A stretch of 60,000 nucleotides of DNA from Symsagittifera roscoffensis (lineage: Eukaryota; Xenacoelomorpha; Acoela; Convolutidae), in assembly GCF_963678635.1 (NCBI RefSeq), contig NC_087070.1, forward strand, positions 21,375,461 to 21,435,460. Reading direction: 5' to 3'. Below are positions 10,866-25,100 of this stretch, in pieces. The translations under genes were made by a program, and so were the position numbers. The first letter of the stretch is position 1; each line of letters starts with the position of its first letter. The notes beneath the pieces are model-generated. The model worked only from the letters and a program-made list of their open reading frames with translations, was not told the DNA's origin and made no database searches.

Positions 10866-12280
10866 CTTTAGAACCCAACTGCGCAAAGGATTTCGAGGTT
10901 TCGCAATTATGATGTAATACATAATAATTTCTCAATTATGATGTAACTCAATTCAACTCGACGTCATTTTTGATATGAATTCTGTTTCAATTACCGGTGT
11001 TTCTGCCGCAGTTTTAAGCCATATTTAACCGTTTATCGTTAAAAAAAACAAGAGGAATCCAATAAAGACAAGAAATTGAAAGTTAGGAATGGAAATGGAA
11101 AGATTGTTCTATTCTTTTCTGTTTTGTTTTGGCTGATATTTTTTCTGGTTTTCTTTTTCCTTCATCTGAAATCATGAGATGCAGCATTCGATTATAGTTA
11201 TACAGTGCCCGGTTATCCTTCTTTAAGGCAGAGAAAAGTCAATTTCGAAAAGACTTGATCGTTCGTAATTCATTCTGGTATTGGTGTGCAGTTGCTTGTC
11301 GCTCCGCGTTTTTAGTGGAGTAAATTTTCGGAGGTGAAACAGCGAGTTTCCGCTGATGTTGTAGCACTAAACCTAACATTTAATGTCAGCAATGACTGCG
11401 AGACGACTCAGCAAAAAGTTCTATTAAACTCAAAACTCAATAGATATGATCAGGCATTTAAGCAAATGAGAATCAAAGTGTAACTAGAGATCGGTAAATT
11501 TTGGGTTTTGTATCGTTTGAAAATGTTTTCAAAATTTTTTTATACCACTTTAAAGCTCAAATCGAAGTCCTTGATACAATTACATGAATTTAGCGTTTCC
11601 AGCCTGGCTAATTTTTAAAAAGATCTAAGTTGCATCAGCGTTCAAAAAATGCGTGTATCAAAAGTTTTCCCCTGCCATATATGAACACATTTCAAGACCA
11701 CAGTGAGCAAACCTCATGGCAAGCTCTCTTTTGTTGGATTGGTAACAGAATTCCCGCAAACCACATCACAATGCGTAAAGTGAAAGTTATAATGAGTGTC
11801 TACTGGGGCCTTCGGTCTTAAAGTGGTTAAGTTTCCGGCTACCATTCCGCCGTTGGTGTAGTTCTTGCGCAGAAATACCAGGAGTTGAAGAAGTTATGCG
11901 ATGTCCTTTTCTTTTTTTTTTCGTCACAAGAAGCGTTCTACCTGCTGAAGAAATGCTTCTCAATTGTGAAGTTGATGTGCGTTTTCAGATTTTCAACTAG
12001 TTTCCAGTTTCCCAAGAAGTTTGGCGGTATCTCCGAAACTAATCGTACTGGATTTGAGAAGGTTACCAACGTCAATATTGGAAATAGGGCCTGGTAATAT
12101 ATTATAATGCCGTCAAGAATGGGCGGATTTGGCGCGCAGACATTGTGATTTTGCAACAGAAGTCTTCCTTTCTTCCTTAGTCTCCAAAAAGCAGTTGTTT
12201 GTTGCCTTGCACGTCCAGTGTACCATTCATACTTTTGCTTCCGACATCTTACTTGAGCCGACATCTGGCTGAACCAAGCT
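10866..12280. other. Anonymous non-coding region with one coding-like stretch
   Basis: Mostly AT-rich DNA. On the minus strand, 12264-11938 is an open frame of 108 codons containing a hydrophobic, ordered-looking stretch (PPILDGIIIYYQALFPILTL). It has no family match that I know and directly abuts the 3' tail of the LINE at 12280. It could be part of an exon of an unseen minus-strand gene or of an older transposon. I do not call it a gene. Confidence 0.35.
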
Positions 12281-12282
12281 GA

Positions 12283-13790
12283 TTATAATAATAATAATCA
12301 TAATAATGGGATTTAGAGACTAAAGTCTCAAGGGTATGTTTCAACCCGATAACAGTCGGAATCTAAGCGAGGGAGAGTTTCGGCAATTTGAGCATCGACA
12401 GAGCATCTTCCAAGTGCACAAGTTGTCTGTGTCATAGACGTCAGTCGCGAAGTTCTTGTACAGTCGAGTGAGGCGCTGTTTCAGACCAGCGGGCTGATGG
12501 AAGTTGACGATCGGGTCAATAAAGTTCGCTAATCGTGAACACCTGTTCCAGAAGTTGTTTTCGCATTTGGTATACCGGTAATTCTAGACATGAAAGGCAA
12601 CAGTAGTAGTACTCCTGGTAGTCGATGGCGCAGAGAAGCGTACATGTGAAGACCAGTCATAATCGTATTTTCCATTTAATATTGAAGAAAAGAGTAAGAG
12701 ATCATGAAGTTCAATGTATAGACAAATAGGCAGAAGAGCGAGCTGAGCCAATCTTTGCTTATAGGGTAGAGGTGTAAAATTTAAAATCCATTTGGTTGCA
12801 TGCTGCTGCACTTGCTCAAGATTCTTTAGTTCAGAACGATTAGCACAATAAACTGGCGAGCCATTTAGAAGGACTGGGACGATAAACCCACAATAAGCAT
12901 GAAGTTTAGTGAAAGAGGCACAAGAGTCAGTTGTGTTGCGCTTGATAAGAAGCAGACTTTTTGTAGCTTTGGAGTCCCGAGAATTGGTGTGATGTGACCA
13001 TGTCAGTTTGTCAGTGATGAAGACCCCGAGATCACGTTCTTTACTATCGTGATGAATGGTAAGATTACTGCAGTGTACGTCTCGAGGTGTACCGCGAAAC
13101 CAAATGGTCTTTCTCTTGGTTGGATTAATTGACATGTAGTTATCAGCGCACGAACGAATGATAGTATTCGCATCATTTGACAGATCCGGGAATGACGTTG
13201 ACCAGAGTTTGATATCGTCTGCGAAGGCGGAATTAAGGCAGGTTAAGGAGGTAAGCAAATCGTTCAAATAAATGAGAAACAATAAAGGTCCAAGCATGGA
13301 GCCTTGGGGAACACCACTTGTGATAAGCAACGCCTGTGAAAGTTTCTCGCCAACTCTAACCCTTTGGGAACGACCAGTCAGGTAGCTTGTGACAAGGGAG
13401 ATTAGCTTTCCTTTTACACCGATTTGGTGGAGCTTGCGAATAAGTGCAGAGTGTGATACACGATCGAAAGCTTTCTCAAAGTCCATGTACAACGTCAGTA
13501 ATTCATTGACGCTCAAATCATTGTATTTATCATACAGATTGTCGAGGTACTGAAGGAGCTGCAAATTAGCAGACCGATTTCGCAGGTATCCAAATTGATT
13601 CGATGACAGCTTAGGTCTCACAAAATCGTAAAGCTTATTGAATATTACACCCTCAAATATTTTACTGGCCGCAGGTAGCAGTGATATCGGTCGGTAACAG
13701 GAAACCAAGGACTTGTTACCATCTTTGAAGATTGGAACGCTTTGGAGATTTATTTCCATGAAAGCTTCGTCAAACAGAGCAGCTGGACAT
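12283..13790 (-). pseudogene. 5'-truncated non-LTR retrotransposon (LINE) reverse transcriptase
   Basis: The main open frame is 13759-12584 (391 codons). It begins inside the reverse transcriptase domain and carries YRPISLLPAASKIFE, DFEKAFDRV, SGVPQGSMLGPLLFLIYLND and the catalytic AFADDIKLW. A thumb and C-terminal region follow. Reading on past the stop at 12584, the same frame stays coding-like (NNFWNRCSRLANFIDPIV) down to about 12350, so that stop is probably a disabling mutation. The endonuclease and ORF1 are absent, which is typical 5' truncation during target-primed reverse transcription. On the minus strand the element ends in an ATT microsatellite at about 12283-12307, a common LINE tail. 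I place it broadly among CR1/Jockey-like LINEs; the clade is uncertain. Confidence 0.85.
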
Positions 13791-16106
13791 CTAATTACAA
13801 GACGAAGATATCGTCCCCGCTAGTTCTTTGTGATAGCCAGGACAGCGGTAGTCTCTTTGGTTGTGCTTCCCGAGATTCAGGAGACTGGATTGACGTTCTA
13901 CCTTCAATTTTGCATCTAGATTTGACGAATGAAGAGTTCTGTGTTGCCACTGATTACTGCCCGTAATACGAGCACTTTTGAGTGCATTTGCAGTTCTTTC
14001 TGAGACACCAACGAGCACACGCACTCAGCTGTCCTAAAATCAAAGCACGTTTCCAACGACGCAATAACTGCTAACTTCTCATTAAACAAATTTTACTGAC
14101 TGCCGGCCTATCATCAAGCTTGGAGCTGCTGCGACTGTTAAGGGAAGATGGCAGACGTACCGTTAGTTTCACGTTGTCATCCTGGAAGCAAGGGAAGTGA
14201 TTGAAAAAGATTTTAGTTGTGAGAATCGATTAGCAAAGTCTCATCAGAGAAAAGAAACTCACAAACAGTTACCAATGATTATGAAAACAGAAAGCGATCA
14301 CCTTATCCTGATTTGCTGGACCATGTTATCTTCGAGCCATTTGCCGTGGAAAGCTTGGGGGAATCGGAGAAGGCAGTCTAAAGTTTGTTAAAGACTTTTC
14401 GATAAGAATTGCTGAGCACACCGGTGAAAAGCGGTCCTACGTCTTTGTAAGACAAAACATTAGTCTGCAAGTCCAACGAGGAAACGCTGCGTGTCTAGCC
14501 GAAGCCACATACCTGGCAACAAAATTTTCTTTTAAAACCTGACTGATTAACAAATTTTTTCTAAGTTTAACACGTTTTTTGTTTCTGTTTACCGGCAGAA
14601 ATTAATTAAAAAAGGAGAAATAAAAATTTTCGGGCTGATTAATTTTTCTTGTAGGATAGAGTTTTAAAAAACGTGATGACTATTTAGACTTTCACCGTCA
14701 AAATTTATCTAGCATGAATACAAAACTCAAAAACGTTAGTTTCACATTAAGTCATCTTAAACGATCCATTAGGGTATAAACCATTGAAAGTTTCAACGTT
14801 TTCTTCTGACTTTCTCGGAATATATTGCATCTATCGTCAAAAATTGAGTACGATAACCCTATCCGGGGTAAGTAATAATCAGACTTCGTATTTTTCGAAT
14901 TCAACCGTATGCCAATATTGAAAGGTTTGCGTAGGAATGCCGTTCTCTTTACATGAAATAAAACCACATCTTTTCTTTTTGAAATATTGGTCCAACTTCA
15001 TTTTAGAAAATCTGTGATCACTGGGGAAATAATTTGCCTAATGTAACATCAGATAGCAATTGGATTCTTGTTTCATCGGGACTGGTTGGTTCAAACTCTC
15101 TAATTGACAACATATGCAGATCAAATAGCGAGGAAACTTCAATTTCAATGAGCCGTTGTCAAACTCAAATATCGATCGACATGTTTTTGGTCTGACTACA
15201 TACTTTAACTTAATTAGGTCTGTTTTCAGTTTTTTTTGTAAAAAATACGAACCTCCGAAAAATGCGGTGAATTGTGAACGCAGTAATGAGTTATATTGTA
15301 TAATATAAAATCTCCTTTTCCTTGTTAGATTCCCAAAGGGATCTCAAAAGATACTTCAAATAAGTTTAACGAGCCCCAGGTGCTGTTTTTGTGCAGTCTC
15401 CAACCTATTAGCATGTCATATTAAATTACTTTTATCTAATTAACAAAATGTAAAAGTTCCAGTTCCGCTACTTTTGCGACACAAATTACCGTTTATTTAT
15501 CCGTAAAGAAAAAAGGCGAAGATCTGTACCCTAGCAACTTAACCATTGTGGCGTCAACAATTTTTTTTTCACGGTAGTGGTTTTTTTAACATCTGCTTTG
15601 AGCGTTCAAATGACAACTACTCTTGCATTGTACTTGAGTTGAAAAGCTCCTTTCACTGAACAAAATGACGCAAATTCGACAGTTATTTCCCTCGAGTAAT
15701 GTTTCTTATTTTACTACAAGTTCATTTTTGCTTCTTTTTGCATCCAATTTACGTTTTTCCACTTTTAAAATAAAGAACCCATTGAGTTAAAAACTATGCA
15801 ATTTCCTTTAAAATGGTTTGTAAAAAAACAAGCCATGTGTTAAATCTCAATAATACCTGTACAGTTAATGTAAAATATAGCTTTACCCCAGAAAACATTT
15901 TTTATCAGGAGGAGTAACTTTCCGCCCAATGAGTTTTCTGGTCAGGCTAATAATGGACAATGTTGTCAATATAAATCTGTTTTGCTGATCCAAACAGACG
16001 AAGAAACAATTTTGATTTTTACAATTCTTCCTTCATTATTCAGACCACCCGATTTCGGAATTTTTAGCTTAGAAAACTTGGAAACTTTAGCATACATATT
16101 AATTTC
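13790..16106. other. Non-coding region upstream of the DEG/ENaC gene
   Basis: About 2.3 kb with only short, unconvincing open frames. It presumably contains the promoter and 5' untranslated exon(s) of the channel gene, but I see no sequence signal that fixes a transcription start. Confidence 0.45.
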
Positions 16107-19100
16107 ATGGATTCCAGAAGCGGAAACAAAAGCGCCAGAATGAAATTTTTGCATCTTTTCATTCAGGAAATATCCTTGCTCCTCGAGGACTCCACCGCGC
16201 ATGGAATGGAGAGAATTGGATCGGGACCGCGTAAAAGGTCAATCTTCTGGATCCTGACCTTCTTTCTGTCCATGTTTATGGTCAGCAGCCAGTGCTGGAC
16301 ACTGATTGGTCAATATCTGAGTTACGGAAAGACAGTTTCAATTGCGCTGAGGGAGGAAAAATTGCCCCAATTTCCGTATATTACCTTTTGCAGTGAGTTC
16401 TTTGTTCCTGATGATGTTGAGCCGAGTCCATACTTCGTGGAATTGACTAAACTGGCGAAAGAACACATCACAGCTCAGCAAGGTCAGTTGAAAGCGGACT
16501 CCTAAAGTCTATCTCAGACTGTACTTGAGTAACTTAGCCTTCCTGAGTAACGATGAAAAAGTTTATATTTGCTTTTTTATAGGTTCACGTTCAATAGTTT
16601 TTTTAAAATCCAAAGTCGGTAGCTAAAACCTGTAGCTTGTCTAAAGATAAACAGCTTTATTATTCAGTTTTTTTTGTCTAGAATTAGCAATTCGAGCATG
16701 ACCTCCTGTGTCGTCTTTTGTTTCAGTGGACATCAGCACAGAGACGGATATCAACAAGATCCCCGAGATCATGGAAGCCTACAACGTCGGCAACATCTCC
16801 GCCGAACACATGGTCGACATCTGGTACGAACTAAAGGAACAGATGTTCAACATCACCGATTACATGTAGGGGCAACAAATACATCAGACAATTAAAAACA
16901 AAACGGTATCTTATCTTTTGTGTCAGATTATAATTATTAATGGTATCTAAAAAATCGATCGGTTTTTGGATTTAATGTATTTCAAAAGATTTTTTGGATT
17001 CAATGTATTTTAGAGGAGCACTATTTAAACATGGAAAAATAAATATATAGCCAGAAGAAAAAGGCATTCAAGATTTTGGCTACTTTAATATGCAACTTTG
17101 CTGCAACAAGTTTATTGATATTATTTGCCGTTAAAAGTTAATTTTTCATCTTGGGTTGATCAACAGTAGCCTCCACTTTCAGGAAAAAAGACGTTAAAAT
17201 TTTTTTTCTTCTGAAAATCCAACAAATATAGAAGAAGCATTGCAAGTATGTTGATTAAAGTATGTTAAAGCAGTGACGGGTTTAAAGGTGGGATCGTGCG
17301 CCCTCGCCATTCAAACAAAGTGGACTCAGTTTTGGAGCAATTGCAGATTTTTTTTGCTGAAATAATAATTAAAATTTCCACAATGGTCAGTGCATGCCCC
17401 TACTTTTTCTCTATGCGCTACCCCGGACGCTACAACTTCTCCGATTTCCTGGAATTGCAAGAAATGATGTCATACTCTGGACCCCACAAGTCATACGCCA
17501 TGTCCAAACTCCACCCGGAGAGCTACTTCTTCGACTGCTCTTTCAGAGGGAAGCCATGCAATTTCAGGTTACGTTGATTGTGTTTTACCCGAAACTCTTT
17601 TTTTTTCATTTTCTCTGCAAATTAAATTTATGAAAGCCTATTTAAAAGCTTCTCTGATGTTATGAAATACATTGGATCATGGCAAAGTTAACAAATAACC
17701 AGATTTGAATAAATTAATTGCGATTGTTCGAAAATTTGTATGTTCAGAAAGCTGTTGTTCGTATTCACGAAGGGTAAGAGCTGAAAAAAGTAGCTACCGT
17801 AAAATGCTTCTCATAAATATTTTTTTTTGCCAAAAAACGTACTCCGAAGTTCTGTTTTTGGTAAATTTTGATACGTTTTGCGTTAAACATCGTCTTGTTT
17901 CGGCATTTTGCGTAACTTTGTGCTTTTCGGAAAGCTGCACCTTCTTGTTTGCTTTAGTGACTTTTCAGTTCAGAAGAGTGACTCTTATGGCAACTGTTTC
18001 ACCTTCCAGTCTCCCGAATATTCTGACACGCCGCAAGACTCGCCAAAGGGACTCCCTGGTAAGTTGAGGGCTCAAGGAAGATTTCATTTTATTATGTAAT
18101 TTTTTAGTTGCCTCCCCAGAAAAAACGCATTAGCAATAACAAGCAATATTTTTAGATAAAGCCCCAGGTAAGATAAATTGATGAGCCAATATAATTTCTT
18201 TTATGTGGGGTGTAGGGCTGTCATTTGAAACATATTTTTTACCGTTTCTTATATGTTTTTAATATTTTTGTTATCCTGAAGCTCTGAAATACACAAAAAA
18301 ATAGAATATTTGACGTAGGGTTTGAATTTATCAGAAGTATACCAAAAATAACGAAGAATGAGATATAAGGTCGCTAAAAGAGTTTCGCTCAACAAAGTTT
18401 TCCAGTCTAGAAACCGACAACAACAAGATATCTAGCCTAACATCTTTGCTATAGTCACGGGACAAGTTGCTTTTTGATTTCAACGAGCAAGTATCTTATG
18501 AGATTCTGGCCTGAAGATTCTGGCCTGAATTAGACATTATCTCATAACCTGTTTTAGAGATGTTCTTGCTGTGTAAACATTTTCGCGAACATTACAAAAA
18601 AATTTGAATTAATGGGCTCATATTAGTTCTCTGGGAACCTGCTCAGCATGACTTACAACTTATGACGCCTAAAAACGTCAGATAACAGAATTGAAATAAT
18701 ATCTAAATGTTTCTGCGTTTCTAAAGAGCAAGTATCAGTTGCCTTAAAATCTTCGATGGCTGTCCTTTTCCGTTTTGCAAAAAATCACTGGACCAATCTT
18801 TCATACTTACTTTTTCAGAAACCAATCTAACAATGAATCATTTAGGTCTCAAGTTAAAAGTGAGGTTGCCCGAGACCTCCGAAAAAGCGAGAGCAGCCAC
18901 GAAAGCAATCCGCATATCTGTTCACGATGCAAACCAACTGCCCTCTTTTGCCGAAGACAGAGGGTTGTTCACGCCTCTGGGCATCGATGCCCTTATCAGA
19001 TTCAACCAGGTAAATTGGATCTAGATTCCTTCAAATTTGAACACAGCTCGTTGTTTCTTGAGTTTGTTGATAATTTTTTTTCGAGATAGTTGTTAATGAC

Positions 19101-22100
19101 ATAATAACAAAATTGTTGGTTCTCTTTTGTGTATGCTTTTATATTGCAAAAAATGAAACCTGTTGAAAAAAGATAAAGTTGAAACGAACTGGAGACATTT
19201 TTGCAAAATAATTTTTTTGTAAATAGATGCTTTTGATAGTATCAGAAACGTATTTTCCCGCGCACGTTCCTACAAAAACACTTTATATTGGGGCTCTCTA
19301 ACTAAAAATGAACTAATTAATTGTATGAGGCTTATACTTTTCTTATTTCGAAAATAATATCATAGGGTAATTTTTTTGGCGAAAATGCGACATGCATCAG
19401 TTCTTCAGTTTAAAAATTTCGATGCTCGATTTTAGAAGGCACTTCTTCGATACGACAACAGGCGTGAACACTGTAGTGATGTCTGGCCTCTTCAGAGTCG
19501 TCAGCTGGATGGACTGGCATACAGCGACAAAGTGAGAGATAGTTTTTAACGACTTACCAAAGGCTTGTCTTATACTCATAATTTTACTCAAACTTATTTT
19601 TTTAAACATTTTTTGCAAACTAAATATCTTGCACAAATACTATGATTACTGATTGTATCAAACGATCTTTTTTCCAGATTTTTTGTAGCTATTTTTGATG
19701 TATTTGAGAATTTGATTTGCAGAATTTTTTATTTGATTTTAAGGTGTGTCGCAAACTCTGCATCGAGGATTCTCTCTACGATGAATGTGGGTGTGCTCTG
19801 TCTGTTCTCTATAAAAACATCTACCCTCAAAGACAGAAATGCATGCTGGCCGAAAATGGATCGCATCGTAAGTCAATTGGCACGGGGAAATAATTCCTCA
19901 CAATTGGTGCAAGTGATTGGCAATAGGGGCACGTGACAATAGAAGCACGGTATAGTTAGTTAGTGACACTCTTTGACGCTGATGACGGCAAAGCTGGTAA
20001 CACCTCTGACGGGGGTTCGTCTTTATCTTTCGACCGAAGTGGCCTGGCTTCTTGTTTTGACCGACTTTGTTTCAAACATGTCGTCATTCAAAAACTCACA
20101 GTCCATCCATAAAATTTGCAAACATCGAAACTTTAGCGCACAGTTATAACTGACGCTAACTTTTTGCATCCGTTGTTATCAAACATCAGACACATGAGCA
20201 TCTAGGGTCTATCTTTAGTTTATCGAGAAGAAGGGATATTTCATAGCTTTTTTTGTTATACGTCTAATTTGACCTCGCTCGAGAACGACGGTATCAGATG
20301 GTAATTAATGGTGATTTAAAGTAAAATCTTCGTCTCCGAGACTGAGAGTTGTGATTTGCCATTCGAGAAGCCTAAACACCATAAAAAATCAATTATGATC
20401 CATTTGCTTTTGTATGTGGAGGTAATCGACAAGCACAAAAATGCCCTAATGTCTTCATGTCTAAGTGCTCAAAGTGTTATTTGACTCAAAGTTCAATTTA
20501 CTTATCAGTGTTGTAACAATTTTTGTGAGAGATTAGATGCAATCTTTTCATGATTGCTCACTCCACAGTTTTCAAATGGTGCAATTTACTAAACTTAGAT
20601 TAAGAGACAAAAGGTTTTGTCTGTTATTCATTCATTCTTTCAGAGCGAATTGTTTCAAAGCTGTTCATATTATGAACATAAAAGTGTACATTTCAATAAA
20701 TCAAAAAATTGAAACGATTCTAAACTCGGCAGTCGGTTTGCAATCCACAAAAATGTCTGCGTCGCCGCAAATTTCTACTGGTGGTTAAAGAGAGTTGCAA
20801 AAAGTAGCAACAGACAAAATTAACTAAAAAGAGCAAATAAGCTATTTCAGAAAACTTTTTTTTACAAAAGCTAACTTGTCAGACAGAAAGTATGACTCAA
20901 TGTTACGTAACAATTCAAATTTGCATCCAAAAGTGCTCAAAATTGGTAGATTGCGCTTTGTAATTATTTCTGTTTGTTCCAACTTTTTGTTACTAGTTAT
21001 ATATTAGTAACCAAAATGCACCCTCATCAATTTGAAAAACGCTCTGCTTTTTCGGCCAAAAGCCAGATGTAAGGAGCAAACCCTGAGTTTTCTCATAAAC
21101 ATCCGTCAGGGCAAATCTTTCGAAAAAATAGAGAAGTTATAAGACACTCACAATATTCCATTAGATTACTGAGAACCGATTATATGAAAATGGCACAAAT
21201 AATCTTTTTTCCCTTGCTATGAAGTTTCATAACAAGTGTTTTTTACCACACTCCGGGACTAAATAGCAACTTTTTGCATTTATATGTACCAAAAAAGTGC
21301 CGAAATAGCAAAACATTTTTTTTTATTCCATGAAATTGTATGATAGGCTTTTTTCATGATTAAATTGCAAAAAAAGCTTCAAAAGTTTGTGTTTTAATCT
21401 CAAAACACAATAACTAAGGATTTCTATCATAAAAAAGCCATGTGGGTGGATGTGGTAATTTTTTTTCAGTTATTCACAAATGTTTTGGTATTTTAGGTTG
21501 AACTGGCGGCTTGTATAAAACAGGCAGAATTATTGATTAAATAGTTTGATTCGAGAATATCGAAGGAGTTTTTTAAAGGGTTTTTGCAGGAGTACTGAAC
21601 GATCTTCGGAGAAAAATCTGTAAAGACTTTGAATGCTTTATTTTTTTGTTTAATCATTATTCAGGTATTCTCGGACAGTCGGGAGTCTTCCAGCAAAAAG
21701 CAAATCTAAATTGTCTGAGGAGTTTTCGGATGTTAGGAATTGATTTCTGTTTGGAAATATTGGACAAATATAGATTCTAAATTTCTGTTTTTGTGAGCCT
21801 TTTCTAGAGCAATCTGTAGATAAGGAAGTAAATTAATTGCAGCGTTCGATATATTCACCGGGTCTCCTTTTACAGTTCTCATGATGTCATCCACATTCCT
21901 CTTTGAAAATTTTTTCAACTCTGAAAGTTGGTATCGTTTTTTCAACTCAGCTTGAAGAGCGAAACCAGATCATATTGGCTACTTTCTAATAATTATAAGA
22001 CTGAACCATACTCTACTTTTGATGGAACCATTGTAGCCAACTTTCACAGCTCTTCTTTGTCTTTAGAATATTTCGAACATTTTGGACGGACACCAATTAA

Positions 22101-25100
22101 AACTTCCATGGGCTTGCAAATCTCGGGAATCTTTTTCTTCAGCACGGGTTTGCAATCTTCAACCCACCAGTTTGCAAAAATGAGTGCAAGAGAGGAGCCT
22201 CCTATAGCCAAACATATTATTGCAGAGCTATTGGGACCTTTAATTTCAAGCTGTGAATGTTTAGTTTTACTCGAGGAAAAAATTTCGGCGTTTTTTTTCT
22301 GGCATTTAAAAAGTTCAAAAGTTCAAAAAAATACGTCGATTCAATTGAATTTTTTTTAAAACTGTTTTAATTTCATGATTGTTGTGTTTTTCTCTCGCAA
22401 AACTGTTATCCAAAGTGCCTCTTTTACTCTGACTGTCGAATATGCCTACTTTTATTTTTTTAAATCAGATCCTTTTATCAAACCACGCAAAGAAACTACT
22501 CTTATTTGAAATTTTTTTGATTATTTTAAAGACAACGGTCGGAAAATTCTGTGCTTATTGCGCAGTAACTGGATATCCTTGTTGTTATAAATTATGGTTT
22601 AAGCTAAGTTTTTAAACTTCCAGTTTTCTGATTTTTTTCTGAAAAATGATGAGATCACAAGACAATTTTGAGCGCAGAATTTGAAAAAAGTTCCTTTTTT
22701 CTTCGAGTTCATTGATGTTTTTTTTCTGTTAATTACAAATTTTGTGAATTAAAACGTCATTTAGCATAGCGGTGTGGGGGATGGGTACATTTTTCTTTCC
22801 CTCCACCATCAAATTTAACAACTCAATTTTTTTTCACATTCTCCTATTGTTATGAAAATTGACGCGCGGACAAATTGGACCATGACAAATGTTTTCAACC
22901 TTCATAATTAACCTTGTAAATCTACTCATTACATCAAAAAATTGATGACCGTGCAAGGTGGGGGGGGGGGGGGGGGGGAGAAAAAAAGACGTTCAATTTC
23001 AGTCCCTAAAATTCGAACTTCTAAAAGCCAAAAGATTTGTCTGCATCGTTTTTCAACTAAGGTCAACTCACTTTGAGAAAAATATGCATTTTAATATTCA
23101 AGTTTAATGCGTTTTGTCGGGATAACTACAATAAGCACTGTATAAAAACCTACCGAATTAGAGAAATCAAACACCTCTAAAGCCAGCCAAACGACTTTAG
23201 GCAACATCACCAGACAAATTAGAGTGGCCCAAAAATTTTCAAACTAGTGGTTCAGCTTAGAAGGAGGAGGAAAACGACTTAATTCCAATTTGTGGAATGG
23301 AATCATAAAAACAAAAGTAGAAGAAAAGTGGCCAGTGGAACCACTTAGTGAATGTGGAAACCATTTTACAAAAGTCGTCTTTTCTTCTTAGATCTCTGTT
23401 GGCAACAGTACTCCTCTCGTAAAGTGGACCACGCAGTTCCTCATAAGTGCGATCAGAGGTGTCACTTGCCATGCCGGGACACCCAGTACGAGTTGGCTCT
23501 ATCGGCTGCCAAGTACCCACACATCAACTCAATAGTATGTCTAGTTTGTTAATTATCTAGTTAGTCAAGATGATCACTCAGAATCATAAATTGTTTTTCC
23601 AACTCACAATTTGCTGTTTTTGTTTTAATTTTCCCTCTTTTTTCTTCCGGTAATTTTTTTGATTTGGTTTTTGGATAATTGTTGGTTTTATATGACTGAT
23701 GATGGCAGTGTTGGCGAAAACGTTTTTCTAAAACAATGATCCAACTTGTTTTGCAATAATCACTCAATTGCTCGACCATCACAGGCGCATATAGGTCTCA
23801 TAAAATGAGATAATTTTGGAGCATTAGGAAAATCCAAAAAGGCTGTTCGTTTGATATCCTCATATTTGCTCGAGCGAATTCGATATCTTCGATGTTTATC
23901 AATTTCTATCCGGAGTATTGATTTGAAGCAGGATCAGATCTAGAAATTTATCGGTTTGCTGAAATCTAGTTGATCTTTGTGAGCCGTTTTAAACGAATGT
24001 TGTCAAATTTTTGTCATATATAGTATCTAATCATATATTACGTGTTGGCGCCATTGGTTAGCTATGTGTCTGGTGCGGCTACTAATTAATTAATACCTGT
24101 CAACCTTAAGTTTAGTCTGCGATGTTTGGATTCACTGTTGTTAACCGTTAAAGAATAAACGAGTCAATCTTAGTTCAGTGAATAAAAGATATTGAATCTG
24201 CATTTTTCACATGGCGCAGCAAGCAGGACAAAGCGCGGGATCAGGAAAAAATCCACTGGGAATTACGGCATTTTGGCCGAGTAAATGTACGGAAGCACCA
24301 ATGTTGTGGGAGCATTGGATTACACGATTCACCTGGGGTGTAATAGCAAAACATTCATTCAATCCGACGGCATTTTATTTTGCTAATACGCTCACTGAGG
24401 CGCAAATTACCGGTCTGCCAGAGGAGGTGAATGGGAAAAATCGAGTGGAAGCAGAGCAGACACTAATTTCTAACCTCTATTTGTGTTTGGGGGAACGTGG
24501 ACAGGACGAATTACATAACAGGAAGCCCCATCTGGACCTGGCGACTACCCGATATCCACGGGTTTTGGATGAATTTGAGAGTGTTTTCCGCAAGGAAAGA
24601 AACGAAACATTCGAGACGTACCAGCTACTATCTCGGAAACAACGTGACGGGGAAACGCTAGAAGAATTTCACTCCGTTTTGAGTGGACTAGCCGCTAGAT
24701 GCTCATTGGGAACATTGGAACGACGGGTGTTACGTGATGTATTCATAGTAAATATGTCCAACAAGGAAGCCCAAACGGAGCTATGCCGTTCAACTAAGAC
24801 ACCAGATGAGGTCTACCGGATTGCTTTGTCATATGAACGGGGGGACAAATACGCAAAGTCGTATAAAGTATCCGGTGGGGGACTTACTGCGGCACCAGCG
24901 GGTTCACTACAAATTAAAGCGGAGCCTATAAGCGCAATTAGAGGAGGGTACCGTCGTCCATTCCAAAGAGGCGGACGTGGATTTGGCAGGGGCGGCACAA
25001 GGGGCCGCGGAGGAGCAGCAGATCGCAAGTGCTACAATTGCGACCAGAGTGGTTTTACCCCGGACCACATTCCAAAGTGCCCAGCAAGAAATGTAACCTG

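Larger units (their letters stand above)
19868..23391. other. Intron 7 of the DEG/ENaC gene (3.5 kb)
   Basis: Donor GTAAGT at 19868, acceptor TCTTAG ending at 23391, phase 1. Apart from a decayed coding stretch on the minus strand (21733-22330) and a 19-base G run at 22960-22978, I see nothing but AT-rich DNA. Confidence 0.7.

Noticed and set aside
16167-16482. Alternative first coding exon starting at an acceptor (ATTCAG|GAAATATCC) at 16167
   Set aside because: The ATG at 16107 is in frame, in a fair start context, and needs no unseen upstream exon. The alternative cannot be excluded, so it is noted in the gene entry.
17273-17300. CAGTGACGGGTTTAAAGG resembling a hAT terminal repeat in intron 2
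   Set aside because: No partner end or 8-bp duplication was found nearby, and the match is short.
17568-17972. Acceptors at 17968 or 17972 for exon 4 of the channel gene
   Set aside because: With the GTTACG donor after exon 3, these put the join out of frame. The acceptor at 17957 keeps phase and gives the expected CNFSDFS...YGNC spacing.
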